64,000 nt of DNA from Streptomyces sp. XM4193 (GCF_023072595.1 NZ_JALLGK010000004.1:248001-312000), one strand, 5' to 3'; numbered from the stretch's first letter, positions 25,424 through 34,983 are shown. The notes: generated from the sequence alone by a model not told the origin. Translations and numbers: made by a program.

Positions 25424-27382
25424 GTGCAGAGAATTCCGGTGAGGGCCGCTGTGGCCGCCGCCCTGCTGCCGCTGGTGCTGACCCTGCTGCCCGCCCCGGC
25501 GTCCGCCGCCGGGCCGACGGCCGCGCCGCCCCGTGCCCCGGCCGGCGACGCGCAGGAGAGCGCCGCGCCGCCGAAGGTCGACGACGCGCAGTGGACGCCG
25601 CCGCTCAGCACCCGCGGACGCTGGATCGTCGACGCCGACGGCGACCGCTTCAAGCTGCGCTCCGGCAACTGGCACGGCGCCAGCGGCACCTGGAACGGGT
25701 CGGGCGACAAGGACGACGACGCCAACCACCACGCGGGGGAGAACGCCGGCCGCGTCCCCCTGGGGCTCGACCGCGCGCCGATGGCGGAGATCATCGAGGG
25801 CTTCCGCGAGCTCGGCCTCAACAGCGTGCGACTGCCCTTCTCCAACGAGATGGTGCACGACAGCGATCCGGTCGCCGACCGCGCCGTCGCCGCCAATCCC
25901 GAGCTGCGCGGCAGAACCCCGCTGGAGGTCTTCGACAGTGTCGTGAAGGCACTCACCGACGCGGACCTCGCCGTCATCCTCAACAACCACACCGGCACCA
26001 CCCGTTGGTGCTGCGGAGTCGACGGGAACGAGCGGTGGAACACCAGCCGCACCGCGCGGCAGTGGGAGGACGACTGGGTCCTGATGGCCGGCCGCTACCG
26101 GGACAACGACCGCGTCGTCGGCGCCGACCTCTACAACGAGGTGCGCCGTGACGTCTGGGACGACCCCAACTGGGGCTGGGGCAACGACCACGACTGGTTC
26201 GCCGCCGCCCAGCGCGCGGGCGACCGCATCCTCACCGAGGCCGACTCCGATCTGCTGATCGTGATCGAGGGCATCAACTGGACGGGCCTGCCGGTCGACG
26301 GACTCCCGCACGAGCGGCCCACGCTGGAGCCGGTGCGCGAGCTGTCGCACACCCTCGTCGACTCCGGCAAGCTCGTCTACTCCGCCCACTTCTACGGCTA
26401 CACCGGCCCCCGGCACAGCGGTGCCACGGGCATCGGCGAGACCAGCGACCCCCGTTACCGGGACCTCTCCCCGGAGGAGCTGATCGAGGTCTTGGACCGC
26501 CAGGCGTTCTACGTCTCGGGCGAGGAGGGGCAGCACTTCACCGCTCCGGTGTGGATCAGCGAGTTCGGTGTCGGCGGCCGGGACGACACCGACCCCAAGA
26601 ACCGCGCCTGGTTCGAGAACTTCGTCGACCACCTCGTGCGCACCGACGCCGACTTCGCCTACTGGCCGATCGTCGGCTGGCACCGCGGCGGCGAGGGCAA
26701 CGGCTGGGGGCTGCTGCACTGGGACGCCGAGGGCGAGCGGATGGGCCTCTACGACGGCGACGACTGGCGGGCCGGTGCCTGGACCCGGCTGATCGAGTCC
26801 GAAAGTCGGACCGGGCCGGTGCCGCAGCCCGCACGCTGGTCCCAACTCAGCCCCGACCACGGCGACTTCGTGCAGTCGCGGCGGATGCGCGGGCTGCCGG
26901 ACTTCGACCCCGGCGCGCGCAAGGCCGCCTGCCCGGACGGGGAGCGGCTGCTCGGGATCAGCCACACCGGCAACCGCGGTCTGTGCGGCGACGCCTCGGG
27001 GGAGGGCCTGTGGCAGTCCGACGGCGAGCCGCGTGCCGTCACCGACGAGCGGCACGTCGAGCCGGGCCGAGACTGGGCGCCCGGCTACACCAAACTCCAG
27101 TGCCCGCAGGGGCAGATGGTGACCGGCTACGGCGTCCGCGGCGCCCGGATGTCCTCGGTGCTCTGCGCACCCGCCGCTCCCGAGCGGCTCGGCGCCGACG
27201 GCCGCACCGTCTGGTTCGACAAGGGCGACGCCCGCGGTGAGCGCCCCGGCGGCGGGGACTTCGCCCGCGGACGCCACAAGGGCCAGTGCGCGGACGACGA
27301 GTATCTGGCCGGGGTGGCCCACACCAACCGGCTCGGCTCGGCCGGCACACCCGACGCGCTCCACTGCCGCCGGCTGCGCTGA
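25424..27382 (+). CDS. secreted glycoside hydrolase family 5 (cellulase-like) with C-terminal triple repeat
   Basis: The 652-residue protein starts with a signal peptide (MQRIPVRAAVAAALLPLVLT, cut near PASA). A GH5 barrel follows, with the acid/base Glu in DLYNEV and the nucleophile Glu in WISEFG. It would hydrolyse beta-glucan-type polysaccharides outside the cell. The last 170 residues are a separate Cys-containing domain with three related stretches (CPDGERLLGISHT, CPQGQMVTGYGVRG and CADDEYLAGVAHT), possibly for carbohydrate or wall binding. GTG 25424 is preferred because it gives a clean signal peptide; ATG 25382 is the alternative. No CebR-type operator was seen. Confidence 0.88.
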   Translation: MQRIPVRAAVAAALLPLVLTLLPAPASAAGPTAAPPRAPAGDAQESAAPPKVDDAQWTPPLSTRGRWIVDADGDRFKLRSGNWHGASGTWNGSGDKDDDANHHAGENAGRVPLGLDRAPMAEIIEGFRELGLNSVRLPFSNEMVHDSDPVADRAVAANPELRGRTPLEVFDSVVKALTDADLAVILNNHTGTTRWCCGVDGNERWNTSRTARQWEDDWVLMAGRYRDNDRVVGADLYNEVRRDVWDDPNWGWGNDHDWFAAAQRAGDRILTEADSDLLIVIEGINWTGLPVDGLPHERPTLEPVRELSHTLVDSGKLVYSAHFYGYTGPRHSGATGIGETSDPRYRDLSPEELIEVLDRQAFYVSGEEGQHFTAPVWISEFGVGGRDDTDPKNRAWFENFVDHLVRTDADFAYWPIVGWHRGGEGNGWGLLHWDAEGERMGLYDGDDWRAGAWTRLIESESRTGPVPQPARWSQLSPDHGDFVQSRRMRGLPDFDPGARKAACPDGERLLGISHTGNRGLCGDASGEGLWQSDGEPRAVTDERHVEPGRDWAPGYTKLQCPQGQMVTGYGVRGARMSSVLCAPAAPERLGADGRTVWFDKGDARGERPGGGDFARGRHKGQCADDEYLAGVAHTNRLGSAGTPDALHCRRLR

Positions 27383-27420
27383 CCGCTCCGTACGCCTCCG
27401 AGAGCCGGACGGGCGGGCCC

Positions 27421-27458
27421 GAGCCCGTACCGCCCCGTACCGCCGAGCCCGTACCGCC
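27421..27458. repeat. CCGTACCGCC tandem repeat
   Basis: Three CCGTACCGCC units, two preceded by GAG, lie in the gap between the converging GH5 and PucR genes. Confidence 0.6.
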
Positions 27459-27637
27459 GGTCCGGTACCGCGGACGGCCAACGCCCGTACGGTGCGCGGC
27501 CGTTGCCCGCCGCGGTCCGTGACGGCCGCACAGCGCGCTCGTCCGCGCCGTCGATCCGCGCCGGGCTGCTCCTGCTCTGCCGCCCACGGGGGCCGTACGA
27601 GGTGCGCTCCCTGCGCGGCCCGTACGGTCTGCGGTGC

Positions 27638-29437
27638 TCAGCTCATCCGCAGGGCGAGGAAGAAGTCGAGCTTGTCCTCCAGCCGCGAAAGGTCACGGCC
27701 GGTGAGCTGTTCGATCCGCCCGACGCGGTAGCGCAGCGTGTTGACGTGCAGATGCAGCCGGGAGGCGCAGCGCGTCCAGGAGCCGTCGCACTCCAGGAAG
27801 GCCCGGAGTGTGGGCACCAGCTCCGCGCGGTGCTTCTCGTCGTAGTCGCGCAGCGGTTCGAGGAGCCGGGCGGTGAACGCCCGCCGTACGTCGTCGGGTA
27901 CGAAGGGCAGCAGCAGTACGTGGGAGGCCAGCTCCTCGTGGCCCGAGGCGCACACCGGGCCGGGGCGCGCCGCCGCGACCCGCCGTGCGTGCCTGGCCTC
28001 CTCCAGCGCGCCGCGCAGACCCTCGGCGGAGGTGACCGCCGCGCTCACGCCGAAGGTGACGCGGCCGTCCTCGCCCAGTCCGCGCGTCAGCGGTCGGCGT
28101 ACGGCGCCCAGCAGCCCGTCCGCGTCCAGCGGCCGGCCCGCGGCGGGGGCCGCGCAACCGCCCGTTGCGGCGTGCTCGCCGGCTCCGCCGTCGCCGTGGT
28201 GCTCGGGTTCGGAGAGCAGCGGCACCAGCGCCACCGCCTCCTCGCCGCTGTGCGCCACCGCGATCCGGTCGCCGCCGCCCTGTTCGCCGGTCGCCGGGCC
28301 GACCAGCAGTTCCTCCAGCAGCGCCTGTGCCACCGGGCCCGGCGGGAAGTCGGCGCCCTTCCACTCCACGGCCGCCACCACCACCTGCCAGTGCGGTGAG
28401 GCGTCGAGCCCCGGCAGCAGTACGGGAGTGGCCACCCGCAGCCGTGCGGCGATCTCGGCGGGTGCGGCGCCCCCCTGGATCAGCTCCAGCACCTCGTGCG
28501 CAAGCCGCCGCCGCACGGTGCGGGCGGCGTCCCGCTGGGCCCGTTCCGCGGCGATCAGCTGAGTGACGCCGTGCACCAGCTCCATCCGCTCGGCCGGCCA
28601 GTCTCCGGCGTCGGCCTCGACGGCCAACAGCCAGTCGGACAGCAGCGATTCGCGCACGTCAGGTGCGGGCGGCGCCGCTTCCGCCGGGGTGCGCACCGGG
28701 AAGAGGGAGTACGTGGTGGACGCCGGCGCGCCGCCCGGCTCGGACGGCGCGGTGACCGTGGTGCGGTGCGGTCCGATGCGGCCGGCGCGCATCGCGGCCA
28801 GGTGGGCGCCGGCCAGGTCCTGGTGGACCTCGGCGACCGGTCCGCCGGAGACCGAGGCAGGCCCCGCGCCGGCGACCCGGCGCCCGGTGGGGGAGAGCAC
28901 CCAGGCGCGCAGGTCCAGGTCGGCGGCGAGCAGGTCGAGCACCACCTCGGGACCGCCGCCCGCGGGCCCGGACGTCATCATCCGCCGGTGCCGGTCCACC
29001 ACCGCGGCCAGATCACCGGCCCGCTCGCCGGAGACCTGGCGCACGACGTGCTCGGTGATGGTGGCGAAGGCGACCTGCTCGTCCACGGTGAACAGCGGCA
29101 TGCGGTGCTTGGCGCACGCCGCCACCAGATCCTCCGGCACACCGCCCACCTCGGCCTCGCCGGCCGCCAGACCGGCCACCTGGGCGCCGGCCAGAGTCCG
29201 GACGAAGGGTTCGGCGTCGGCCGGGTCGTGCAACCACGCCAGACCGGTGAGGACCAGCTCGCCACCGGACAGATACCGGCTCGGGTCCCTCAGGTCGGTG
29301 GTCATCACTCCGCGGACCGTGCGGTCCAGCTCGTCCTCGCCGCCGACCAGTCGCAGGCCCAGGGACTCCGTCTCCAGCAGAGCGCGCAGCCGCATCTTCT
29401 CGCTCACCGTTTCTGTTGTGTGGTGCTGTGGCGGCAC
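27638..29437 (-). CDS. PucR family transcriptional regulator
   Basis: The 599-residue protein has the PucR N-terminal purine-catabolism domain (about 15-140: ALLETESLGLRLVGGEDELD, GELVLTGLAWL). A GGDEF-like middle region follows, and then the C-terminal PucR helix-turn-helix (about 540-595: RLHLHVNTLRYRVGRIEQLT). Such regulators activate purine or related nitrogen-source pathways. GTG 29437 has GGAG seven bases upstream on the minus strand. The divergent NCS2 permease is its most likely target, so purine uptake is probably coupled to sensing. Confidence 0.9.
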   Translation of the reverse strand: MPPQHHTTETVSEKMRLRALLETESLGLRLVGGEDELDRTVRGVMTTDLRDPSRYLSGGELVLTGLAWLHDPADAEPFVRTLAGAQVAGLAAGEAEVGGVPEDLVAACAKHRMPLFTVDEQVAFATITEHVVRQVSGERAGDLAAVVDRHRRMMTSGPAGGGPEVVLDLLAADLDLRAWVLSPTGRRVAGAGPASVSGGPVAEVHQDLAGAHLAAMRAGRIGPHRTTVTAPSEPGGAPASTTYSLFPVRTPAEAAPPAPDVRESLLSDWLLAVEADAGDWPAERMELVHGVTQLIAAERAQRDAARTVRRRLAHEVLELIQGGAAPAEIAARLRVATPVLLPGLDASPHWQVVVAAVEWKGADFPPGPVAQALLEELLVGPATGEQGGGDRIAVAHSGEEAVALVPLLSEPEHHGDGGAGEHAATGGCAAPAAGRPLDADGLLGAVRRPLTRGLGEDGRVTFGVSAAVTSAEGLRGALEEARHARRVAAARPGPVCASGHEELASHVLLLPFVPDDVRRAFTARLLEPLRDYDEKHRAELVPTLRAFLECDGSWTRCASRLHLHVNTLRYRVGRIEQLTGRDLSRLEDKLDFFLALRMS

Positions 29438-29856
29438 CGGAGTTCTCCGCCACCCAGAGGTTCGTTCGAATCTACAAGACCGGCGGTGCCACCAGCCAAC
29501 CGCTTCATGCGTTCGGTGACTGCACCCTGCTGTCGTCGCCCCTGTCTACTGGGCCCACACAGCAGATGAACGCCGTATGAAGCCGTACGCCTCCCGGCCC
29601 CACCCGCGCCGGCCGGCTCCCGTCCGCGCCGCACCGGCGCATCCCGGGCGGCAGAGAGGAACACAGCGACAGACCGGCCGCGCACCGGCGGCCCCGGCGC
29701 TCGCCGCGAGTCTCCCGTCGGTTCCGACGGGCCCGTACCACCCTTGCCCATCCACCCAGTCCCACGTTCTCGGGCCGTCCCCCGCGTCGTGCATCCCAAA
29801 CCCCGCGTACGCCGTACGTCTCGCGGGCGCCCCTATGAACCTTGGGAGTTCGCACA
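29438..29856. other. 419-bp divergent promoter region of pucR-like and NCS2 genes
   Basis: No extra gene was found. None of the TTCCG or TCAACA boxes of the urate regulon at 43-63 kb is present, which suggests separate control by the PucR protein. Confidence 0.45.
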
Positions 29857-31305
29857 ATGTCTCAGTCGAAGGTAGAGCCGACGTCCTCGCCGGAGGACGC
29901 GGGAGAGGGCTCCCGCCCGCCCGCCGGAAGAGGTTGGCTCGACCGCTACTTCCACATCACCCAGCGCGGGTCGACGGTCGGGCGGGAGGTGCGCGGCGGC
30001 GTCACGACCTTCATGGCGATGGCCTACATCCTGCTGCTCAACCCGCTGCTGCTGAGCGTCGAGGACGTCAACGGCGACACCCTCTCGGCGACCGCCGTGG
30101 TCACCGCCACGGCGCTCGCGGCGGGTGTCACCACCCTGCTGATGGGCATCGTCGGCAAGGTGCCGCTGGCGCTCGCGGCCGGCCTCAGCGTCTCCGGCGT
30201 GCTGGCGACCCAGGTCGTGCCGAGCATGACCTGGCCCCAGGCGATGGGGATGTGCGTCATCTACGGCGTGGTCATCATGCTGCTGGTGATCACCGGCCTG
30301 CGCGAGAAGATCATGAACGCGATCCCGATGGGCCTCAAGCACGCCATCACCATCGGCATCGGCCTGTTCGTCGCCATGATCGGGCTGGAGAAGGCCGGTT
30401 TCGTCGGCCCGGGCGCCGAGGGCGGCCCCCCGGTCACTCTGGGCGTGGGCAACCAGCTGGTCGGCTGGCCGGTGTTCGCGTTCTGCATCACGCTGCTCGC
30501 GATGTTCATGCTGCTGGCCAGGAACATCCCCGGTGCGATCCTCATCGGTATCGGCGTCGGCACGGTCTTCTCCCTCGCCGTCACCCAGATCTACGACCTG
30601 AGCGACAAGGACTGGGGGCTGGCCTCGCCCGAGATCCCCTCCGCGCTCGTCTCCTCCCCGGACTTCAGCCTCTTCGGCCAGATCGAGTTCGGCGGCTACG
30701 CGGCGCTGGGCGCGACCACCGTGACGATGATCGTCTTCACCCTGGTGCTGGCCGGCTTCTTCGACGCGATGGCGACCATCATCGCCGTCGGCCAGGAGGC
30801 GAAGCTCGCCGACTCCAAGGGCCGGATGCCGGGGCTGAACAAGGCCCTGCTGATCGACGGTGCCGGCGGCGCGATCGGCGGCGCGACCAGCGCCTCCGGC
30901 CAGACCGTCTTCATCGAGTCCGCCAGCGGCGTGGGGGAGGGGGCCAGAACGGGGCTCTCGGCCACCGTCACCGGACTCATCTTCACCGCGATGCTGCTCT
31001 TCACCCCGCTCGCACAGGTGGTGCCCGGGGAGGTCGCCGCCGCCGCGCTGGTGGTCATCGGCGCGATGATGATGCAGAACGCGCGGCACGTGGACTGGCA
31101 GGACCGCTCGGTGGCGATCCCGGTATTCCTCACGGCCGTGCTGATGCCGTTCACCTTCTCCATCGTCAACGGCGTCGCGGCGGGCGTCATCGCCTACACC
31201 GCGATCAAGCTCGCCCAGGGCAAGTGGCGCGAACCCGGCCTCTTCATGTGGCTGCTGACCGCGCTGTTCATCTTCAACTTCGCCTTCAACGACGTCGGTC
31301 ACTGA
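29857..31305 (+). CDS. NCS2 family permease (AzgA-like, hypoxanthine/guanine type)
   Basis: The 482-residue protein has about 12-14 membrane segments and the AzgA-branch signatures: GGVTTFMAMAYILLLNP near residue 48, AAGLSVSGVLA, and GATSASGQTVFIESASGVGEGA. It imports purine bases by proton symport. ATG 29857 follows GGGAG eight bases upstream. It is divergent from the PucR regulator. The AzgA branch favours adenine, guanine or hypoxanthine rather than urate, whereas the second NCS2 gene at 56.4 kb belongs to another branch. Confidence 0.9.
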   Translation: MSQSKVEPTSSPEDAGEGSRPPAGRGWLDRYFHITQRGSTVGREVRGGVTTFMAMAYILLLNPLLLSVEDVNGDTLSATAVVTATALAAGVTTLLMGIVGKVPLALAAGLSVSGVLATQVVPSMTWPQAMGMCVIYGVVIMLLVITGLREKIMNAIPMGLKHAITIGIGLFVAMIGLEKAGFVGPGAEGGPPVTLGVGNQLVGWPVFAFCITLLAMFMLLARNIPGAILIGIGVGTVFSLAVTQIYDLSDKDWGLASPEIPSALVSSPDFSLFGQIEFGGYAALGATTVTMIVFTLVLAGFFDAMATIIAVGQEAKLADSKGRMPGLNKALLIDGAGGAIGGATSASGQTVFIESASGVGEGARTGLSATVTGLIFTAMLLFTPLAQVVPGEVAAAALVVIGAMMMQNARHVDWQDRSVAIPVFLTAVLMPFTFSIVNGVAAGVIAYTAIKLAQGKWREPGLFMWLLTALFIFNFAFNDVGH

Positions 31306-31311
31306 CGCCCG

Positions 31312-31348
31312 CACCCGGCCCCGTGCGCACACCGCGCGGGGCCGGGTG
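31312..31348 (+). terminator. terminator of the NCS2 permease
   Basis: A perfect 12-bp stem (31312-31323 with 31337-31348, CACCCGGCCCCG) and a 13-nt loop follow the stop codon by 6 bp. Confidence 0.7.
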
Positions 31349-31451
31349 GGAGACCTGTGTGCGCATGTGTGCGCGGACGGGCCGCTCGCCGCGGCCCCGT
31401 TTGCGTTGTTCCGCGTCGATGCCGCGAGCGGTACGGGCGGAGCGGTCGGGG

Positions 31452-32369
31452 CTACTTGCCGACGATGCTCCACGCCTCGTCGTCGGGGGCAGTCGCAGCT
31501 CGGTCGCCGAAGGCGGTCCACGCGGCACTGTCGATCTTCAGGGCGTCGTGGAGCCAGGCGGAGACCGCGTCGGCGACGAGGGCGACCCGGGCCGGGTTCT
31601 CATCGGTGGTCTCGGCGACCGCCTCGCCGGCGAGACCGCCCAGCGTGTGCTCGCCCTCCGCGAGGGTGAGCAGGTTCTTGGGGGACGGGCTGAGGTGGTA
31701 GGCGTCGGTGAACCAGTCCGGACCGCGGGTGGAGAGTTGGGAGCGGTCCCTGCCGCCCGCGACGACCAGGGCCGGGGCGCTCATGCCGGAGTAGTCCGGT
31801 CTCATGAACGGAAGGTGCTCGGCTGCGAAGGGGGTGAGCGTGTCGCCGGTTCCGGTCGCGGCGATCAGTGCGCCCGCTGATGCCGAGGGGTGGGAGAAGT
31901 CCTCTCCGGGGACGCCGTCTGCGTCGAACACGCGCGCGCCGAGGATCGCACCGGCGGTCTGTGCGCCCCAGGAGTGGCCGACCACCGCTATGCGCTCGTG
32001 GTCGACGCGGGCGTCCGTGCCGACCGTCCGGTCGAGGATGTCGTCCAGGCCGTCGAGGACCGCGTGGAGGTCGGCGATCCGTACCCGCCAGACGGTGGCG
32101 AAGCGCGGATCCTCCCAACCGATGCCGTTGCGGCGCGAGTCCAGATGGGTGGGCTGCACGACGATGAACCCCGCCGCCGCCCACCGGTCGACGAGGGGCG
32201 CGTACCCGTCCAGGGACCAGGCGTTGCCGTGGCTGAAGACGATGACCGGAAGGTTGCGGTCCGAGACCGGAGCGGTGACCTTCACCTGGAGATCGAGGCT
32301 GCGGCCCGGTGCGGGGACGGTGAGGGGCTTGACCGCGACGATCCGCTGGTCGGGGAGGGTGGAGAACAT
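31452..32369 (-). CDS. alpha/beta hydrolase (dienelactone/chlorophyllase-like)
   Basis: The 305-residue protein has the hydrolase core: the oxyanion HGNAWS region (VIVFSHGNAW), the nucleophile elbow GHSWGAQ, an acid in GGRDRSQ, and the catalytic His in GEHTLGG. No signal peptide is seen, so it is cytoplasmic. The ester substrate is unknown. ATG 32369 begins MFSTLPDQ. It faces a TetR regulator across a 102-bp gap with two related 15-bp palindromes, implying repression relieved by a substrate-like ligand. Confidence 0.9.
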   Translation of the reverse strand: MFSTLPDQRIVAVKPLTVPAPGRSLDLQVKVTAPVSDRNLPVIVFSHGNAWSLDGYAPLVDRWAAAGFIVVQPTHLDSRRNGIGWEDPRFATVWRVRIADLHAVLDGLDDILDRTVGTDARVDHERIAVVGHSWGAQTAGAILGARVFDADGVPGEDFSHPSASAGALIAATGTGDTLTPFAAEHLPFMRPDYSGMSAPALVVAGGRDRSQLSTRGPDWFTDAYHLSPSPKNLLTLAEGEHTLGGLAGEAVAETTDENPARVALVADAVSAWLHDALKIDSAAWTAFGDRAATAPDDEAWSIVGK

Positions 32370-32413
32370 GAGGGGCCTGCGCTTTCGGCGTGAGGCGCTC
32401 TGCCATACTTTGG

Positions 32414-32453
32414 CGGAGCGTCGTTCCGTCAAAGTAGCGGAACATTGTTCCGC
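32414..32453. promoter_or_regulatory. two tandem TetR operators
   Basis: CGGAGCGTCGTTCCG (32414-32428) and CGGAACATTGTTCCG (32438-32452; its GCGG/CCGC arms extend it to 32437-32453) share the pattern CGGAnCnTnGTTCCG, centred 24 bp apart between the divergent hydrolase and TetR genes. Confidence 0.75.
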
Positions 32454-32471
32454 GAGTAAAGGGGGGTCTCC

Positions 32472-33035
32472 GTGCCCGAAGGGACAGGCGTGCGCCGAGC
32501 GCAGGCACAGCGCACCCGCAGCGGTGTGCTGGCGGCTGCTTCGGCGGCCTTCGTGGACCAGGGCGTCCAGGCCCCGATCCGGGACATCGCCGAACGCGCG
32601 GGCGTCGGCGTCGGCACGATCTACCGGCACTTCCCGACACGTGCCGATCTGGTCACCGCCGTCTACCGGCACCAGATCGACACCTGCGCCGCGCTGGCCC
32701 CCCGGCTCCTGGAGGAGTCGGCCTCCGCGTTCACCGCTCTGTCGCAGTGGTCGGACGCCTTCGTGGACTTCCTGGTGACCAAGCACGGACTCGGTGCCGC
32801 GCTGGGCTCGGGGGACCCCGGTCTGGAGAACCTCCACACCCTCATGCTCGACACCCTGGTGCCGGCCTGTGCGACGTTGCTCGACGCCTGCGTCGCCGCC
32901 GACGAGGTCGACCCGGAGATCACCGCCTACACGCTCATGCGCGCCATCGGAAACCTCTGCATCACCGGCCCCGACTACGACCGGGCCGACGCGGGGCGCA
33001 TGGTCGCCCTCCTCCTCGCCGGCTGCCGTCGCTGA
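32472..33035 (+). CDS. TetR family transcriptional regulator
   Basis: The 187-residue protein has an N-terminal TetR helix-turn-helix (about 10-58: SAAFVDQGVQAPIRDIAERA, GVGVGTIYRHFPTRADL) and a ligand domain of TetR_C type. GTG 32472 follows a run of six G about six bases upstream. The twin palindromes upstream fit control of both itself and the divergent hydrolase. The ligand is unknown. Confidence 0.92.
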   Translation: MPEGTGVRRAQAQRTRSGVLAAASAAFVDQGVQAPIRDIAERAGVGVGTIYRHFPTRADLVTAVYRHQIDTCAALAPRLLEESASAFTALSQWSDAFVDFLVTKHGLGAALGSGDPGLENLHTLMLDTLVPACATLLDACVAADEVDPEITAYTLMRAIGNLCITGPDYDRADAGRMVALLLAGCRR

Positions 33036-33249
33036 GGCCCCTGCGGCGGATCACGGAGCCGGACTGAGGGCGGCTGCTTCGGCTGCGCACAGTGCGGTGG
33101 ACCGCCCCGGATCGACCGTGCAACGGTCCGGGTGTGCCGAGCGAGATCAACTTGTCGGAGTCCTGCGGGGCCACAGCGTCGTTGGGGTCCTCGACGGAAC
33201 CGCCATCAGCTACCGGCGGCTCGGGTCGGGGTCGCCGGCCGTCCTGGGC

Positions 33250-34449
33250 CTACAGCGCGCTGCGGGAGCCGGTGTCGACGGGCTCGGTCGCCGCGTCTCC
33301 GCGAGAGGCGGCGGAACGCACCTGGTCGGCGGTGAGCGCATACCCGGTTTCCGGGTTGCTGACCGATCTGGCGAAGATCACGCCGTACACCTGGCCGCCC
33401 GGAGTCAGCAGCGGGCCGCCCGAGTTGCCCGGTCGCACGTTGCCGCGCAGCGGGTGGATGTCCCTGGTGACGACGCTGGAGCCGTAGATGTCCTGGCCGC
33501 GCGCCTGGGTGCGGCCGGCGACGGTGGCCGCGCGCAGGTCCAGTCCGCCGTTCTCCGGGTAGCCGGCCACCACGGCGCCGTCGCCGCGGCCCGCGTCGTC
33601 GGCGAACCGCAGTACGGGGGCGCTCAGTTCGGGCACCCGCAGCACCGCCACGTCGACATCGGCGTCGAAATGGACGACCTGCGCCTCGTACCGGCGGCCG
33701 ACGCCGCCGATCTGCACGGTCGGATCGCTGACCCCGGCGACCACGTGGGCGTTGGTCATCACGCGCTTGTCCGCGTAGACGAACCCACTGCCCTCCTGGC
33801 CCTGCCGACGGCCGTCGACCTCGGCGACGCCCTCGACCTTCACGGTGCTGCGCTGCGCCGCGGTGCGCGCCGCGGCGGTGACGTTGTCGCCCGAGGGCTC
33901 GGGCACCTCGGCGACCGACTCGCGCTCGAAGGGGTTGAAGACCTGGGGGAAACCGGCCGTGGCGAGCGCGCCGGTCGCGCGGCTGAACCAGGTGGGCGCC
34001 TGCTCGGGCAGCCGGTCGTCCACCGCGCCGAGCACCGAGGAACCGCGAATCGCCTGGTTCAGCTCGGGTGTGGGGGAGGAGACCAGCGCGCTCGCAGCCA
34101 CCCAGGCGACGATCAGAACCGCCAGCGCGTTCGCCAGCGCACCGCCGACGCCGTCGAGCCAGCGCGCGGGGGCGACCCAGTGCAGCGACTCCCGGAGCTT
34201 CCAGCCCAGCCTCGCGGCCAGCCCCTGGCCGAGCGCGGCGGGCACCAGGACCGTGGCGAGCGCGACGACGAGCGCCAAACCGGTGCCGCGCTCCACGAGT
34301 TCGAGGGTGTGGGGCAGCAGCCAGACACCGATCACCGCGCCGCCGACGAAGCCCGCCAACGACACGGCGCCCGCGACCAGTCCCCGGCGGTAGCCGGAGA
34401 CGGCGGAGGCCACGACGGCCAGCAGCAGTACGACGTCGAGCAGATTCAA
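33250..34449 (-). CDS. MarP-type membrane serine protease (CvpA-trypsin fusion)
   Basis: The 399-residue protein matches the length of mycobacterial MarP (acid-resistance periplasmic protease). Four membrane segments (about 1-125, CvpA/colicin V-type) are followed by a trypsin-like domain facing outside. The triad is visible as His in TNAHVV, Asp in DVDVAVL and Ser in RPGNSGGP. It would process wall enzymes or signal proteins under stress. Start TTG 34449 has AGGAAGGG about eight bases upstream and makes the first helix begin at residue 2. Nearby genes do not indicate a partner. Confidence 0.9.
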   Translation of the reverse strand: MNLLDVVLLLAVVASAVSGYRRGLVAGAVSLAGFVGGAVIGVWLLPHTLELVERGTGLALVVALATVLVPAALGQGLAARLGWKLRESLHWVAPARWLDGVGGALANALAVLIVAWVAASALVSSPTPELNQAIRGSSVLGAVDDRLPEQAPTWFSRATGALATAGFPQVFNPFERESVAEVPEPSGDNVTAAARTAAQRSTVKVEGVAEVDGRRQGQEGSGFVYADKRVMTNAHVVAGVSDPTVQIGGVGRRYEAQVVHFDADVDVAVLRVPELSAPVLRFADDAGRGDGAVVAGYPENGGLDLRAATVAGRTQARGQDIYGSSVVTRDIHPLRGNVRPGNSGGPLLTPGGQVYGVIFARSVSNPETGYALTADQVRSAASRGDAATEPVDTGSRSAL

Positions 34450-34983
34450 CCCGGGGCCCTTCCTCGGCTGGTGCGCCCGCCCGGCCCGGACGATCCGGGT
34501 CCGCGCATCGGACGGGACCGGGGCGGGACGGCGGAGAATCCGCCGCCGGTGCCCGAAGGTTCCGCGCGGGGGCGCTGCTTGTGTAGAACGTGACCGGGAT
34601 CCGTGCGGTTCCCACCTGTGAGTGGGCTCATGGGCCCCGGCCGCCCCGACCGTCGAGGGCCACGGCACCCGGGCGGCCTGCGGGAGTCGCGGCCGGGTGC
34701 CGGATCCGGACGGCCGACGGCCGACGGCCGACCGTACGCGACGCGTCCCCGCGCGCGGCGTCCACCCCACCGCCCCCGTGCCGGGACGTCCGCAGGCCGG
34801 TGCCGGGACGCACGCCGGCCGGTGCCGGGACGACGCCCGCCGGCCCTCCCCGCGCTGGTGACGCGCCTCGTGCCGTCGCGTCCCGCTCGGCGCGGCGCGG
34901 TGCTGCACCGCCGGACGCCGAGGAGGCGGCAACCGACGGGAGGCGCGGGGGTGGTGGACACCGGCCGATCCGATAAGGGTATG
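34450..34983. other. GC-rich intergenic stretch with short repeats
   Basis: No convincing gene lies upstream of the MarP gene until the siderophore operon. Three copies of a GTGCCGGGACG element, the last two 22 bp apart, occur at about 34778-34832. Confidence 0.45.

Noticed and set aside
24854..27481. 875-codon minus-strand open frame opposite the GH5 gene
   Set aside because: It is a shadow frame of high-GC coding DNA: Val/Gly/Ala/Arg-rich, no family match, while the plus strand holds an intact signal peptide and GH5 active site.
33140..34615. Long minus-strand frames overlapping MarP
   Set aside because: MarP itself, with its triad and membrane segments, explains the region. The in-frame sequence after the MarP stop shows no motif.
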